From positions 24,864 through 82,367 of the forward strand of contig PLWQ01000027.1 of assembly GCA_003165595.1 (NCBI GenBank): a stretch of DNA of 57,504 nucleotides, read 5' to 3'. Shown in pieces: positions 45,914 to 55,037 of the stretch. The notes under the pieces are model-generated. The model was not told the DNA's origin, did no database searches, and was given only the letters and a program-made list of their open reading frames with translations. Within the stretch, counting starts at the first letter, position 1. Each line of letters starts with the position of its first letter. This DNA comes from Fibrobacterota bacterium. Lineage in GTDB: Bacteria; Fibrobacterota; Chitinivibrionia; Chitinivibrionales; FEN-1185. The position numbers and the translations under genes are program-made.

Positions 45914-47494
45914 TTATTGAACCCCGTCCGGATAGAGCGTATACGTATCCTTCCATGTTATCTCCGCACCCGGATTAAGTTTGACCGAGATGTACGGCTC
46001 GGGGCATATCGAACGCGGCGACGCCCAGAAATTATACTTGCACGGGACCCAGTTGCATTCCAGCTTGAGTGCCGCCTTGCCCGTGGTTTCCGAGACGATC
46101 GCGGTGTTGGCCGCTACGGTCGCGGGAATGCCGCCGAAACTCGCCCACAGGTAATCCGACCCCGAGAGCGTTGACGTTACGGAAATAACCTTGCCGCTTA
46201 TCGTGGACATTGACCCCCAGCTGCCGGGCGACGACGTCTGGTTGGAGCCGCCCGGAAGGATCGGCGCAAACCCGAAGGTGACCTGGTAGTTCCCGGCCAC
46301 CGGTTTGTCGTCGATAAGGGTGAAGTTATGAGTATAATGATCGGTGACGATATTTTTTGTCCCGGTATTCGTGAGGTCGAAGTCTATGCTGTACGAAGGC
46401 GCGGTGTCGGCGACGGTGATCCGCTTGACATAATTGTAATTGTACCCGCTGAAGGCGGTGAGCACGTGGGTAAACTGCACCCAGTATTTGCCCCGGACAA
46501 TGTTCCACACGCCCGGGTCGAGGATCTGGTAATTGGCGCGGAAGTCGTACGATCCGCCTGTTCCCTGCAGCTTGCCCACCCCTATTTTTAGAAACGGCTG
46601 CGTGCCGCTGTAGCCTGTTGCGCTGTCGATTCCGAATTCGCCGGCGGTGCCGGTGCCCTCGGACAGCGGGTCGTGGCTGCCCAGCGTGTAATCGCCATAC
46701 CAGGTGTGCCCCTTGTTCTGGGCCTTGCCGATGATTCCCGACCAGTCGAACCGCGTGCCGCGGGAATAGCCGTTCTTTGCATCGGGCTTATATAGTGTCA
46801 ATATGGTGGTCGCGTTGTTGATGATCATGCGCGGATACCCGGCCGGCGTCGTGAGGTACACGTCCGGCATCGTGTCGACGAGCCTGCCCAGGCACACCTT
46901 GACAGTATCGTAACCTGCTTTGACGATTCGCAGGGTGTCGGCGATCGTGTCCGCGGCCGTTTTGGAGAGGCGCGGGGTCAAGCCCGCGGCGGAGCCGGAC
47001 GCGCCGGCGAGGATGCCGCCGCCGACAAGGGTCACCCTGAGGTTGTACCGGTGGTCTCCGGCCGTAACCACGAGAATCCCGCACGCGAAACTCCGGATTT
47101 CGCGAAAGAAAAGCCCGCCCGCCACCACGTGCGTTCCGGGGCCGAGCAGGACCGCAGGTTTGGACGCAAGCACCCTTCCGTCAAGGCCGAACAGCTGGAC
47201 GCCGACACGCGTTTGAGAGCCGCACTGCATGCAGAGATCGGAACCCCGCATAAACACCGGCGCACTTTCTCCCTGCGACGATTGGAAAGCCCGCACCGGC
47301 GTTGATGACAGATGATAGGCGCCCGCGGCGGACGAGAGCCCGCTGATCCCGCCTTTTGTCAGCGCGACCGACGCTCCGGTGACGGGGACTGCGGTTTCGT
47401 CGACGACCTTTCCCGAGATGTCGATGGTTTGACCGAAAGCGCCGGCGAGAAAAAGACACGAGACGATGCATGCAGCCATGACTTTGGTTTTCAT
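45914..47494 (-). CDS. Secreted protein with nested sorting-like module and aldose-epimerase-like C-terminal domain
   Basis: The 526-residue protein has a signal peptide (1-21, 'FLAGAFGQ') and the first part of a carboxypeptidase-regulatory-like domain ('ISGKVVDETAVPVTGASVAL'). A FlgD/sorting-like insert follows ('VGVQLFGLDGRVLASKPAVL', 'ACGILVVTAGDHRYNLRVT'), and then the other half of the first domain ('DTLRIVKAGYDTVKV'). The rest ('YSRGTRFDWSGII', 'HYTHNFTLIDD', 'ITWKDTYTLYPDG') has strand patterns and histidines reminiscent of galactose mutarotase-like folds. It may modify or bind sugars. GGGGGGAAT precedes the start. Confidence 0.65.
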   Translation of the reverse strand: MKTKVMAACIVSCLFLAGAFGQTIDISGKVVDETAVPVTGASVALTKGGISGLSSAAGAYHLSSTPVRAFQSSQGESAPVFMRGSDLCMQCGSQTRVGVQLFGLDGRVLASKPAVLLGPGTHVVAGGLFFREIRSFACGILVVTAGDHRYNLRVTLVGGGILAGASGSAAGLTPRLSKTAADTIADTLRIVKAGYDTVKVCLGRLVDTMPDVYLTTPAGYPRMIINNATTILTLYKPDAKNGYSRGTRFDWSGIIGKAQNKGHTWYGDYTLGSHDPLSEGTGTAGEFGIDSATGYSGTQPFLKIGVGKLQGTGGSYDFRANYQILDPGVWNIVRGKYWVQFTHVLTAFSGYNYNYVKRITVADTAPSYSIDFDLTNTGTKNIVTDHYTHNFTLIDDKPVAGNYQVTFGFAPILPGGSNQTSSPGSWGSMSTISGKVISVTSTLSGSDYLWASFGGIPATVAANTAIVSETTGKAALKLECNWVPCKYNFWASPRSICPEPYISVKLNPGAEITWKDTYTLYPDGVQ

Positions 47495-47989
47495 ATTCCC
47501 CCCGGGAAGAGTTTGAACAAACGAGAGTAGTAATCTAAATAATGGGATGACTGGGGAGCTTCATGTGCGTTCCGGCAAGTTGTGCAGAATCGTGACATGT
47601 CCAATCTAATGCCGGTAGGGCCTGACCCTCATACCAAGCTCGCATGCTCGCTTTGGCTCGAACAGCACGAGCGGCAAACCCTTTGGCCTCGGGGGCGGCG
47701 CTGATGGCGGGAAGAGAATGCAGCTGTCAATTCATCGACCTCTACGGCGGCCAAGCTTGACATTTGTGCAAATTCACTTCTGCCAAGCGTTAGGCGGACT
47801 GAAGCGGTGTGCGGGAGCACAGTGCCGGCCGACCCGCGCCGCAGGCGCCAAGGGCGGACCGGCACCGAGGCTATTGGCCGAGCCCGCAAGGGGAACGCCC
47901 ATACTCCCATACTTATTTAGCGGCGGGGCGCCCAAATCTAAATTTTGATCCCGGTCTTGTTGCACCGGGCATGGAATTATTTTCAACCG
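47495..47989. other. Intergenic region with a family E repeat
   Basis: There is no gene here. Positions 47776-47900 are a family E repeat. Positions 47495-47775 show short direct and inverted oligomers (for example CATACCAAGCTCGCATGCTC), but nothing I can assign. The promoter of the secreted protein starting at 47494 should lie at the left end. Confidence 0.55.
47776..47900 (-). repeat. Family E GC-rich intergenic repeat, copy 4
   Basis: It runs from ACTTCTGCCAAGCGTTAGGC to GGGGAACGCCC in minus orientation, with the core GTGCCGGCCGACCCGCGCC and GGACCGGCACCGAGGC. Its first 18 bases are identical to the complementary end of copy 5. Confidence 0.8.
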
Positions 47990-48643
47990 ATGGCTATCTC
48001 CATCCCGATACTCTTTGAATCCGCAGACATCCTTGCCGTGTGCAAGCCCGAAGGCCTCACGTCGATTCCGGGGTCGGAAAAGGGAAAAGACACGCTTGTG
48101 GAAATGCTGTCGAAGCAATATGACCAGAAGCTCTTTGTGGTGCACCGCCTTGACAAGGACGTGAGCGGCGTGATGCTTTTCGCCAGAAACGCGGCAGCGC
48201 ACAAATGCCTCAACGACCAGTTCGCGGCGCACACGGTGAAGAAGACGTACCTTGCCCTGGTCCACGGCTGCCCGGAACCGACACAGGGAGTGATCAACAA
48301 ACCCATCCACAAGTTCGGGTCGGGCCGCATGGGCGTGGACCAGCTGCGGGGCAAGCCGAGCAAAACGGAATATGAGGTTGTCGAGGCCTTCGGCAAGTTC
48401 TCTCTTGTAAAAGCGCAGCCGCTTACCGGCCGCACGCACCAGATTCGCGTGCATTTCTATAGCATAGGCCACCCGATCGCGGGAGACAGGCTCTATGGCG
48501 ACAAAGCGAGCCAGGCCGCATGTCCGCGCCTGATGCTGCATGCGCAGTCGATTGCGTTCAAGCTGACGTCCGGGGAGGAAAAGACGGTTGAGGCGCCGCT
48601 GCCGGAGACGTTTACCGCGGTGATGGAATCGCTGCGCGGATAA
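47990..48643 (+). CDS. RluA-family pseudouridine synthase
   Basis: The 217-residue enzyme has the RluA core. 'ILAVCKPEGLTSIPG' opens it, and HRLDKDVSG carries the catalytic aspartate (Asp55). It continues with 'KKTYLALVHG', 'GRTHQIRVHF' and 'PIAGDRLYG'. It isomerises uridines in ribosomal or transfer RNA. No S4 domain is present, so it is a short member of the family. The target position cannot be told from the sequence. The start at 47990 is the family-typical one; a longer frame lies in the repeat region. Confidence 0.92.
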   Translation: MAISIPILFESADILAVCKPEGLTSIPGSEKGKDTLVEMLSKQYDQKLFVVHRLDKDVSGVMLFARNAAAHKCLNDQFAAHTVKKTYLALVHGCPEPTQGVINKPIHKFGSGRMGVDQLRGKPSKTEYEVVEAFGKFSLVKAQPLTGRTHQIRVHFYSIGHPIAGDRLYGDKASQAACPRLMLHAQSIAFKLTSGEEKTVEAPLPETFTAVMESLRG

Positions 48644-48647
48644 AGAG

Positions 48648-48768
<121 letters not shown>

Positions 48769-48989
48769 TTCTCTTCTTCATTTTTAACTGTCAACTTTCC
48801 CCTGCGCAGAGTCATTACCGCTGATTGAAACGCTTCACTCCTTGCCTTCTTCATATTCATTGCCGAAATTGCGAAAATATGCGGTCCGTGGCCCTTGTTT
48901 CTTCCGAAAAAGCGCTCCTGCAATTGTGCCCTGCCGGCAAACGTAATTTTACGGGACGGATAACCAGGGCTTTTCGAAAGGAGTGATAT

Positions 48990-49898
48990 ATGATTATCGT
49001 AACCGGTGCAAGCGGCAAGACGGGTTCCCGCACTGCGGATCTTCTATTGCAAGACAAGAAGCAGGTCCGTGTACTGGGACGGTCGGCCGATCATTTGAAA
49101 CATTTTGGCGACCGGGGCGCCGAGGTGATGGTGGGAGACCAGGGCGACCCTGACTTCCTGACCAAGGCGTTTACGGGAGCGGAGGCGGCGTATATCATCA
49201 TCCCGCCGAAGTACGATTACCCGCAGGATTACCGCACCTATTACAACACGATGAGCGACGCCATTATAACGGCCATCAAAACATCCGGCCTGAGGAAAGT
49301 GGTGTTTCTGTCGAGCCTCGGGGCCGAACGGGAGACCGGAACCGGGCCAATTCTGGGGCTTCACGACGCGGAGGCAAAGCTCAATGCGCTGAGGCGGGTC
49401 GACGTGGCGGTAATCCGCGCCGGGTTCATGATGGAGAACCTGCTGGTCAATCTTGACACAATAAGAAACAGAAGGATCCTGGGCGATTCGGTGGAGCCCG
49501 ACGTGCCGATTCTCATGGTTGCGTCGCGGGACATCGGCGACAAGGCCGCCGAAATCCTGCTCGACCGGAAGTTTAGGGGTCACAAAACAATCGAGTTGTT
49601 CGGCGACCGCGTTTCCTACCGTGATGCGGCGAAGGTGGTCGGACGATCTCTTGACATTCCAGACCTCCCCTATGTGCGTTTTGCCGACGACGATGCGATC
49701 AACGCGATGACGGGCATGGGCGTGTCCAGAACAGTCGCCGAGTCCTTTATCGAGATGAGCAGAGGGCTCAATACGGGGAAGCTGGCTGCCAGGAAACTCA
49801 AACCGGACAGCCCCAACGGGAGCACGCGCTTTGGTCAATTTGTGGATGAGGTGCTCAAACCGGCGTACAATTCGCAGGGGCTCAAGCGTGCGGCATAG
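48990..49898 (+). CDS. NmrA-like NAD(P)-binding protein
   Basis: The 302-residue protein is an atypical short-chain dehydrogenase of the NmrA type. It has 'MIIVTGASGKTGSRTADLLL' (GxxGxxG nucleotide motif), 'VLGRSADHLK', 'VMVGDQGD' and 'VVFLSSLGAERETG'. No YxxxK catalytic pair is obvious, as usual for the group. Such proteins act as redox-sensing regulators or quinone reductases. AAAGGAG lies seven bases before the start. No neighbour indicates a pathway. Confidence 0.88.
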   Translation: MIIVTGASGKTGSRTADLLLQDKKQVRVLGRSADHLKHFGDRGAEVMVGDQGDPDFLTKAFTGAEAAYIIIPPKYDYPQDYRTYYNTMSDAIITAIKTSGLRKVVFLSSLGAERETGTGPILGLHDAEAKLNALRRVDVAVIRAGFMMENLLVNLDTIRNRRILGDSVEPDVPILMVASRDIGDKAAEILLDRKFRGHKTIELFGDRVSYRDAAKVVGRSLDIPDLPYVRFADDDAINAMTGMGVSRTVAESFIEMSRGLNTGKLAARKLKPDSPNGSTRFGQFVDEVLKPAYNSQGLKRAA

Positions 49899-49910
49899 AC
49901 GGGGATAAGC

Positions 49911-50175
49911 AGTTCACCACGGAGACACGGGGAAGAAAGGAGAGTTGAAAAGTTGAAGAGTTGAAAAGAGTTGGATTCGCCATAGTGGTTTGCTGAGCGG
50001 GTACATCGTGAAAAGGGAGCGAGAATCGAGAAGCGAGGAGCGAGAATGAAGCAACACGACTATGTGTTTTCTGCTCGCTTCGCGCTTCTCTCGTGCGCGC
50101 GCACATGGGGCTTTCCTGTTCTTCACTTTCAACTGTCAAGTGTTAACTTTCAACTCTTCTCCGGGGTGAGTCTCT
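49911..50175. repeat. Composite hairpin repeat: degenerate family A arms enclosing family C
   Basis: The left side has GTTCACCACGGAGACACGGG (degenerate A) and then GAGTTGAAAAGTTGAAGAGT (family C, about 49942-49978). The right side has the complement of C (AACTGTCAAGTGTTAACTTT, about 50130-50157) and a remnant of A (CCGGGGTGAGTC). The whole 265-bp region can fold into one nested hairpin. Family C also occurs at 57180-57226. Confidence 0.7.
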
Positions 50176-50635
50176 AAATTCCCGTATGTCCGAACCCGCC
50201 CGTTCCCCTGTCCGTCTCCGACACGGATGCGCTTTCTTTAAAGTCAATATCATTCGACACCCCCGCGACCACGAGCTGCGCAATACGGTCGCCCCGCTTG
50301 ATTGTAAACGGCGCGCTGCCCGCGTTGGCAAGGATCACCTTCACTTCGCCCCGGTAGTCCGAGTCTATGGTGCCCGGAGAATTGAGCACGAACACGCCAT
50401 GCTTGATGGCGAGTCCGGAGCGCGAGCGCACCTGCACTTCGTACCCTTGCGGGATCTCAAAACAGAATCCGGTGGGCACCAGCGCGCGGCCTGACGGTTG
50501 GAGCACGACGTCGGCCTCCACGGCAGCGGCAATGTCGCAGCCGCTGGAGCCTTTGGTCATGCGAAGGGGTATGGGCAAATCGCCGGCGTGCGGCAACCGC
50601 CGGACCATGATTTTGGGAGGTGTCTTTTTGGGCAT
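50174..50635 (-). CDS. dut: Deoxyuridine 5'-triphosphate nucleotidohydrolase
   Basis: The 153-residue dUTPase hydrolyses dUTP to dUMP and pyrophosphate, keeping uracil out of DNA. All trimeric dUTPase motifs are present: SSGCDIAA (motif I), RSRSGLA (II), 'GVFVLNSPGTIDSDYRGEV' (III), 'RGDRIAQLV' (IV) and the terminal 'RGTGGFGHTG' (V). Motif I has Gly-Cys in place of the common Gly-Tyr. The start at 50635 has a weak GGAA site. A longer frame reaches 50707 without support. It is divergent from the end-joining operon. Confidence 0.95.
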   Translation of the reverse strand: MPKKTPPKIMVRRLPHAGDLPIPLRMTKGSSGCDIAAAVEADVVLQPSGRALVPTGFCFEIPQGYEVQVRSRSGLAIKHGVFVLNSPGTIDSDYRGEVKVILANAGSAPFTIKRGDRIAQLVVAGVSNDIDFKESASVSETDRGTGGFGHTGI

Positions 50636-50723
50636 GGGTGTTCCGTTTCCTGATTGGTTTGCCGATTGTTGCCTGAGCAAATTACGATGTGATCTGAGAA
50701 AAGTCAATTATTTGGAAAGGAAG

Positions 50724-50816
50724 ACTCACCACAGAGAAGAACAAGATTCACCGCAAAGGTTTGCCCTCGACCTGATCGGGGGCGCAAAGAACGCAAAAGG
50801 GCGCAAAGAAGAGAAG
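50724..50816. repeat. Composite of family A and B half-repeats upstream of the Ku operon
   Basis: A truncated family A unit (CTCACCACAGAGAAGAAC) is followed by family B heptamers (TTCACCGCAAAGG, GGCGCAAAGAACGCAAAAGG, GCGCAAAG). Between the B heptamers lies a foreign 22-bp piece. The unit occupies the divergent gap between dut and the first Ku gene, where their promoters should lie. Confidence 0.7.
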
Positions 50817-50888
50817 ATTCAGCAATGTTCAAAACATGATTTTCTGGCCCATATTTTGCAAGCCTTAGTTGTACAGAAAGGAGCGGGT

Positions 50889-51656
50889 ATGGCCTCAACA
50901 CTCTGGATCGGAAACATACAATTCGGCGGCATCAGCGTTCCTGTAAAACTCCACGCCGCGGTGAGTCAAGACCGTGTTCAGTTTCACCTCTTGCACAAAA
51001 CAGACCGCGTTAGACTGCGGCAACAGATGATATGCAAACTTGACAAGGCTCCCGTGCCTGCCGGGGAGCAGGTAAAAGGGTTTCAGGTGGACGAAAGGAA
51101 ATACGTTCTTATAGACGCGGAAGAACTCGAACAAGCCGAGCCTGAAGCAAGCAGGACCATTGATGTACACGAATTCGTAAAGACCGGCGAGATTGATCCC
51201 GTTTTCGTCGAACATGTTTATTACCTGGAGCCTGACGCTTCGCAGAAAGCGTACGGCGCGCTGGCCGCAGCTCTCAAAGACATGGACGCGCAGGGTGTTT
51301 GCACGTGGGTGATGAGAAAACGGGCCTATTTTGGCGCACTGCAGTCGGCCGGGCATGCACTCAGGCTCAACGTACTCCGGTACACCGACGAGATAGTACA
51401 GGCAAATTCACTTGGCCTTGAGTCGTTTGAATTGTCCGAAAAAGAGGTGGGCATAGGTTGCGAATTAATACAAAAGCTTACGGTACACTTTGAGCCGGGA
51501 AAGTACGGCAACGAACACCAGAAGAAGCTGCGGGACATGATAGAGAAAAAGGCGCATGGCCAGAAAATCGCGCTCTTCACGCCGAAGCACCTTAAACCCA
51601 CCGAGCCCGGCACATTGCTCGATGCGCTCGAAAAAAGCCTGAAAGGGGCCGCATGA
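50889..51656 (+). CDS. ku: Ku protein (end-joining), first copy
   Basis: The 255-residue bacterial Ku forms a ring that binds broken DNA ends and recruits the ligase. Recognisable features are 'LWIGNIQFGGISVPVKL', 'QVDERKYVLIDAEEL', 'TIDVHEFVKTGEIDPVF' and 'YYLEPDASQKAYGAL'. The C-terminus is short and moderately basic. The start at 50889 has AAAGGAG; the frame continues upstream through repeat sequence, which is not part of the gene. The stop overlaps the start of a second Ku gene (ATGA). Confidence 0.93.
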   Translation: MASTLWIGNIQFGGISVPVKLHAAVSQDRVQFHLLHKTDRVRLRQQMICKLDKAPVPAGEQVKGFQVDERKYVLIDAEELEQAEPEASRTIDVHEFVKTGEIDPVFVEHVYYLEPDASQKAYGALAAALKDMDAQGVCTWVMRKRAYFGALQSAGHALRLNVLRYTDEIVQANSLGLESFELSEKEVGIGCELIQKLTVHFEPGKYGNEHQKKLRDMIEKKAHGQKIALFTPKHLKPTEPGTLLDALEKSLKGAA

Positions 51657-52504
51657 TGATGCAGCACGGCAAGGCAAAAGCCGCACGAAGCAACGGGAAA
51701 AAGACCGAATCGGCTCCCCATGAAGCGCCCGCGCAGGGAATCTGGAGCGGCACCGTAAGCTTTAGCCTGGTGGCCATTCCTGTCCGACTTGTAAAGTTGG
51801 TGGAACCGGGCCGTATCTCGCTGCACCTGCTCCATGCCAAGGACTTCTCGCCCCTCGAACGCGCGATGTTTTGCCCCGAAGAAGAGAAAATCGTCCCGCA
51901 GGAAGAGATCATCAGGGGTTTTGAAATAGAACCGGGGAAACACGTCTTGATAACGGGCGAGGAACTGGAATCCGTGTCACCCGAAAGGAGCCGCACCATC
52001 GAGATAACGGAATTTATCGACATAAAGGAAGTTGACGCGCTCTATTACGACCATCCGTATTTCCTTGTCCCGCTCAAGGGCGGGGAAAAATCCTACCGCC
52101 TGCTGGCGGAGGCGATGCACAGGACCGCCAGAGCGGGCGTCGCGAAATTCGTTCTTGACGACAGGGAATACCTCGTGGTGATCATGAGCAGAGACGGCGC
52201 ACTGGCCGTGAGCACGCTTCATTACAGCGACGAAATACTGCCGGAAAACGCTTTGGCGCCGGCAGCCGAAGCCTCGGAAGAGAACGTCATCAAGAAAACC
52301 ATACAGGGAATGATGACCGGCTTTACCCCGGAGAAATACTCAAACGACCGCAGGGAAAAGCTCTTGAGCATTATCAACAAAAAGGTGAAGAAAAGGGCCG
52401 AGGTCGAAGCGCCGGAACCGGAGGAGGAAGAAGCGGCGGAAGGCGTGGCGGACCTGATGAGCGCCCTGGAGAAATCCATGCGCGCAACGAAAAAGGGCAC
52501 ATGA
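51653..52504 (+). CDS. ku: Ku protein (end-joining), second copy
   Basis: The 283-residue second Ku has an N-terminal basic extension of about 30 residues before the Ku core ('IWSGTVSFSLVAIPVRLVKL'). The same landmarks follow ('EIEPGKHVLITGEELES', 'TIEITEFIDIKEVDALYY'). A strongly acidic tail near 245-262 (EAPEPEEEEAAEG) sets it apart from the first copy. Two adjacent unlike Ku genes could form a heterodimer. Both of its ends overlap neighbours by four bases, so it is translationally coupled. Confidence 0.93.
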   Translation: MMMQHGKAKAARSNGKKTESAPHEAPAQGIWSGTVSFSLVAIPVRLVKLVEPGRISLHLLHAKDFSPLERAMFCPEEEKIVPQEEIIRGFEIEPGKHVLITGEELESVSPERSRTIEITEFIDIKEVDALYYDHPYFLVPLKGGEKSYRLLAEAMHRTARAGVAKFVLDDREYLVVIMSRDGALAVSTLHYSDEILPENALAPAAEASEENVIKKTIQGMMTGFTPEKYSNDRREKLLSIINKKVKKRAEVEAPEPEEEEAAEGVADLMSALEKSMRATKKGT

Positions 52505-53412
52505 ACGGGAAAACCGTGACTATTAACAGCCGGGAACTGTCGTTGTCAAACCTTGACAAGGACATGTATCCGCCGTATGGCTTTACAAAAACACGGTTGC
52601 TCGAATATTACAGCCTTATTGCGCAATTCATGCTCCCGTTTCTCGAGGGCCGGGCACTGACGCTCAAGCGTTATCCGCAGGGAGTGGACCGCGATTTTTT
52701 CTTTGAGAAGCGCTGTCCGCAACACCGCCCGGCCTGGATGGAAACCGCCGAGGTCCCTTATGGCGAGAAAAAAGTGATTACCTACTGCATGGCCAACAAC
52801 CTGGAATCGCTGGTGTGGCTGGGAAACCTTGCGTCGATCGAGCTTCATGTCCCCATGGCAAAGGCGGATTCCCCCGGCAATCCTGATTCAATGGTTTTTG
52901 ACCTTGACCCGGGCGACGGCGCCGGCGTCCTTGACTGCGCCAGGGTGGCGCTCATCGTGAGGGACCTGCTTTCGGGCTTGAAGCTTGAAAGCTTTGCAAA
53001 GACTTCCGGCAAAAAGGGGCTGCATGTCTTTGTGCCCCTTGATCCAGGGAAAACGACATTCCAGGACACGAAGACTTTTTCCAGGGCAGTGGCCGCCATC
53101 ATGCAGAAGAAATTTCCCGGCCTTGTGACGGCCAGGATGAACAAGGAATACCGCAGGAACAAAGTATTTATCAACTGGTCCCAGAACGACGCATCCAAGA
53201 CCATGGTCTGCGTCTATTCTTTACGCGCCGTGGAAAAGCCATCGGTGTCGTTTCCCGTTTCGTGGAAAGATCTTGAGAAAACGGCATCGCAGAAGGACCC
53301 CGGAAAATTCCAGGTCCTTGCGCCTGAAGCAAGTGCACTGGCTGAGAAAAAGGGTGGATTTTACCGGGAGCTGTTGGGAATGAAACAGAGGTTGCCGCAC
53401 ACATGGGCTTAA
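52501..53412 (+). CDS. ligD: LigD polymerase-domain protein (primase-polymerase)
   Basis: The 303-residue protein is a stand-alone LigD polymerase domain (AEP fold) that fills gaps and prefers ribonucleotides at DNA ends. Catalytic acidic residues Asp134 and Asp136 lie in VFDLDPGDG. 'GKKGLHVFVPL', 'INWSQNDASKTMVCVYSLRA' and the N-terminal 'SNLDKDMYPPYGFTKTRLLE' are typical. In many bacteria this domain is fused to the ligase; here it is a separate gene overlapping both neighbours (four bases with Ku, ten with the ligase gene). Confidence 0.93.
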   Translation: MNGKTVTINSRELSLSNLDKDMYPPYGFTKTRLLEYYSLIAQFMLPFLEGRALTLKRYPQGVDRDFFFEKRCPQHRPAWMETAEVPYGEKKVITYCMANNLESLVWLGNLASIELHVPMAKADSPGNPDSMVFDLDPGDGAGVLDCARVALIVRDLLSGLKLESFAKTSGKKGLHVFVPLDPGKTTFQDTKTFSRAVAAIMQKKFPGLVTARMNKEYRRNKVFINWSQNDASKTMVCVYSLRAVEKPSVSFPVSWKDLEKTASQKDPGKFQVLAPEASALAEKKGGFYRELLGMKQRLPHTWA

Positions 53413-54980
53413 AAGAATACAGGCAAAAACGCGCATTGGAAAAGACGCCGGAGCCCGGACCGGGATCTTTACAAACAAACGAGGGGCGTTATCTCGCGTT
53501 TGTCGTGCACAAGCACGCCAGCCGCAGGCTCCATTATGACCTGAGGCTCGAAATGGACGGCGTGCTCAAGAGTTTCGCCGTTCCCAAAGGGCCCTCTCTG
53601 GACCCGACCGTAAAGAGGCTGGCGGTCCATGTTGAGGACCACCCTTTTGAGTACAAAGATTTTGAAGGCGTTATCCCCGCGGGCAATTACGGCGCAGGCC
53701 GGGTGATAATCTGGGACAGAGGTTTGTACGGTTCGCCTTTTGCAAAGGACAAACACGAAGGCGAAGAATTGCTTCTGAAAGGCCTGCGGAAAGGCGATTT
53801 GAAATTTGTGCTTGCCGGAAGCAAACTCAAGGGCGAGTTTGCCCTTGTCAAGACCGGGTGGGACGACAAATCGTGGCTCCTGTTGAAGAAAAAGGACCGT
53901 TACACGGTTGCCGACGACATCCTTGCGCAGGACCGATCGGTAGTTTCCAACAAGACCGTTGATGAACTCTCCGAAGAAAGCCCCGCCGGGCCCGCGAAAC
54001 GAACCGTAACGGCGGCGCAAAAACCGGTTGCAAACATCCCGGCCGGTGCGCCGGTGAGGCCCCTGCCGCACGGCATTGAGCCCATGCTGGCCGAGGCCGC
54101 GCAGAAGCCGTTCAACCACGCGGACTGGCTTTTTGAAGTGAAGTGGGACGGCTACCGGGCGATTGCGGAGCTGGACAAAGGGAATATCGCGCTTTATTCC
54201 CGCAACGGCATTTCGCTTGTAAAGAAGTTCGCTCCCGTTGTCGAATCCCTGCAAAAGCTCGGCATGCAAGCGGTGCTGGACGGCGAAGTGGTGATTGCGG
54301 ACCACAGCGGCAAGCCTGACTTCCAGAAGCTCCAGGATTATCCCAAATCAAAAAGCGGCCGTTTGCTGTATTATGTCTTTGACATCCTATACTACAGGGG
54401 CCGCGACCTGACCGGGCTGCCGCTTGTGCAAAGAAAGGAACTCTTGAAGTCGATCCTTCCACCGGACGAGCGCATCAAATACTCCGAACACATCCGGAAG
54501 GACGGCGTATCCTTCTTTAGCGCGGCGAAACAAAAGGGCATCGAAGGCATTGTCGCCAAACATTCTTTGAGCACGTACAAGCCCGGAACCAGGAGCAAGC
54601 AGTGGCTCAAGATAAAGAACCGTATTACCCAGGACTGCGTGATCGCCGGATTTACCGAGCCCCGCGGAGCGCGAAGATATTTGGGCAGCATCGTTCTCGG
54701 CGCGTACGACAAAGGCGCTTTTGTTTACATCGGCCATTCGGGCGGGGCCTTTGCCGCCCAAACCCTCAAAACGATGTACGAAAAACTCCGGCCCCTGGCG
54801 CGGAAAACCTGTCCGTTCAAAACTATGCCGCCCGGGGAAAGCCCGACCACCTGGATACGACCGGTGATGGTCTGCGAAGTCGCTTTTGCGGGCTGGACAA
54901 AGGAGATGTTGATGCGGCAGCCGCGTTTCCTGAGGTTCAGGGACGACAAAAAGCCGAACGAAGCGGTATTCGCCCCCTGA
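53403..54980 (+). CDS. ligD: LigD phosphoesterase-ligase protein
   Basis: The 525-residue protein joins a 3'-phosphoesterase domain (about 20-190) to an ATP-dependent DNA ligase domain (about 220-525). Phosphoesterase motifs are 'HKHASRRLHYDLRLE' and 'GVIPAGNYGAG'. The ligase nucleophile is Lys247 in KWDGYR, followed by 'VLDGEVV', 'FDILYYRGRDL' and 'KQWLKIKNR'. The protein would trim 3' ends and seal breaks held by Ku. The polymerase domain is encoded separately just upstream, so LigD is split into two proteins. Confidence 0.94.
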   Translation: MGLKEYRQKRALEKTPEPGPGSLQTNEGRYLAFVVHKHASRRLHYDLRLEMDGVLKSFAVPKGPSLDPTVKRLAVHVEDHPFEYKDFEGVIPAGNYGAGRVIIWDRGLYGSPFAKDKHEGEELLLKGLRKGDLKFVLAGSKLKGEFALVKTGWDDKSWLLLKKKDRYTVADDILAQDRSVVSNKTVDELSEESPAGPAKRTVTAAQKPVANIPAGAPVRPLPHGIEPMLAEAAQKPFNHADWLFEVKWDGYRAIAELDKGNIALYSRNGISLVKKFAPVVESLQKLGMQAVLDGEVVIADHSGKPDFQKLQDYPKSKSGRLLYYVFDILYYRGRDLTGLPLVQRKELLKSILPPDERIKYSEHIRKDGVSFFSAAKQKGIEGIVAKHSLSTYKPGTRSKQWLKIKNRITQDCVIAGFTEPRGARRYLGSIVLGAYDKGAFVYIGHSGGAFAAQTLKTMYEKLRPLARKTCPFKTMPPGESPTTWIRPVMVCEVAFAGWTKEMLMRQPRFLRFRDDKKPNEAVFAP

Positions 54981-55037
54981 ATCCCGGGAACGGGCGCAGG
55001 AACATCGAACGCAGCAAAAATGGAAAGTGGGGACCAC

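Noticed and set aside
37551-47796. Integron attC sites, suggested by GTTAGGC at the ends of family E copies
   Set aside because: The matching GCCTAAC-type box at the other end and the paired inner boxes are missing, and no integrase or cassette array is seen.
50367-50888. An N-terminal extension of the first Ku protein
   Set aside because: It runs through the antisense of dut and repeat sequence; the Ku family start and AAAGGAG site are at 50889.
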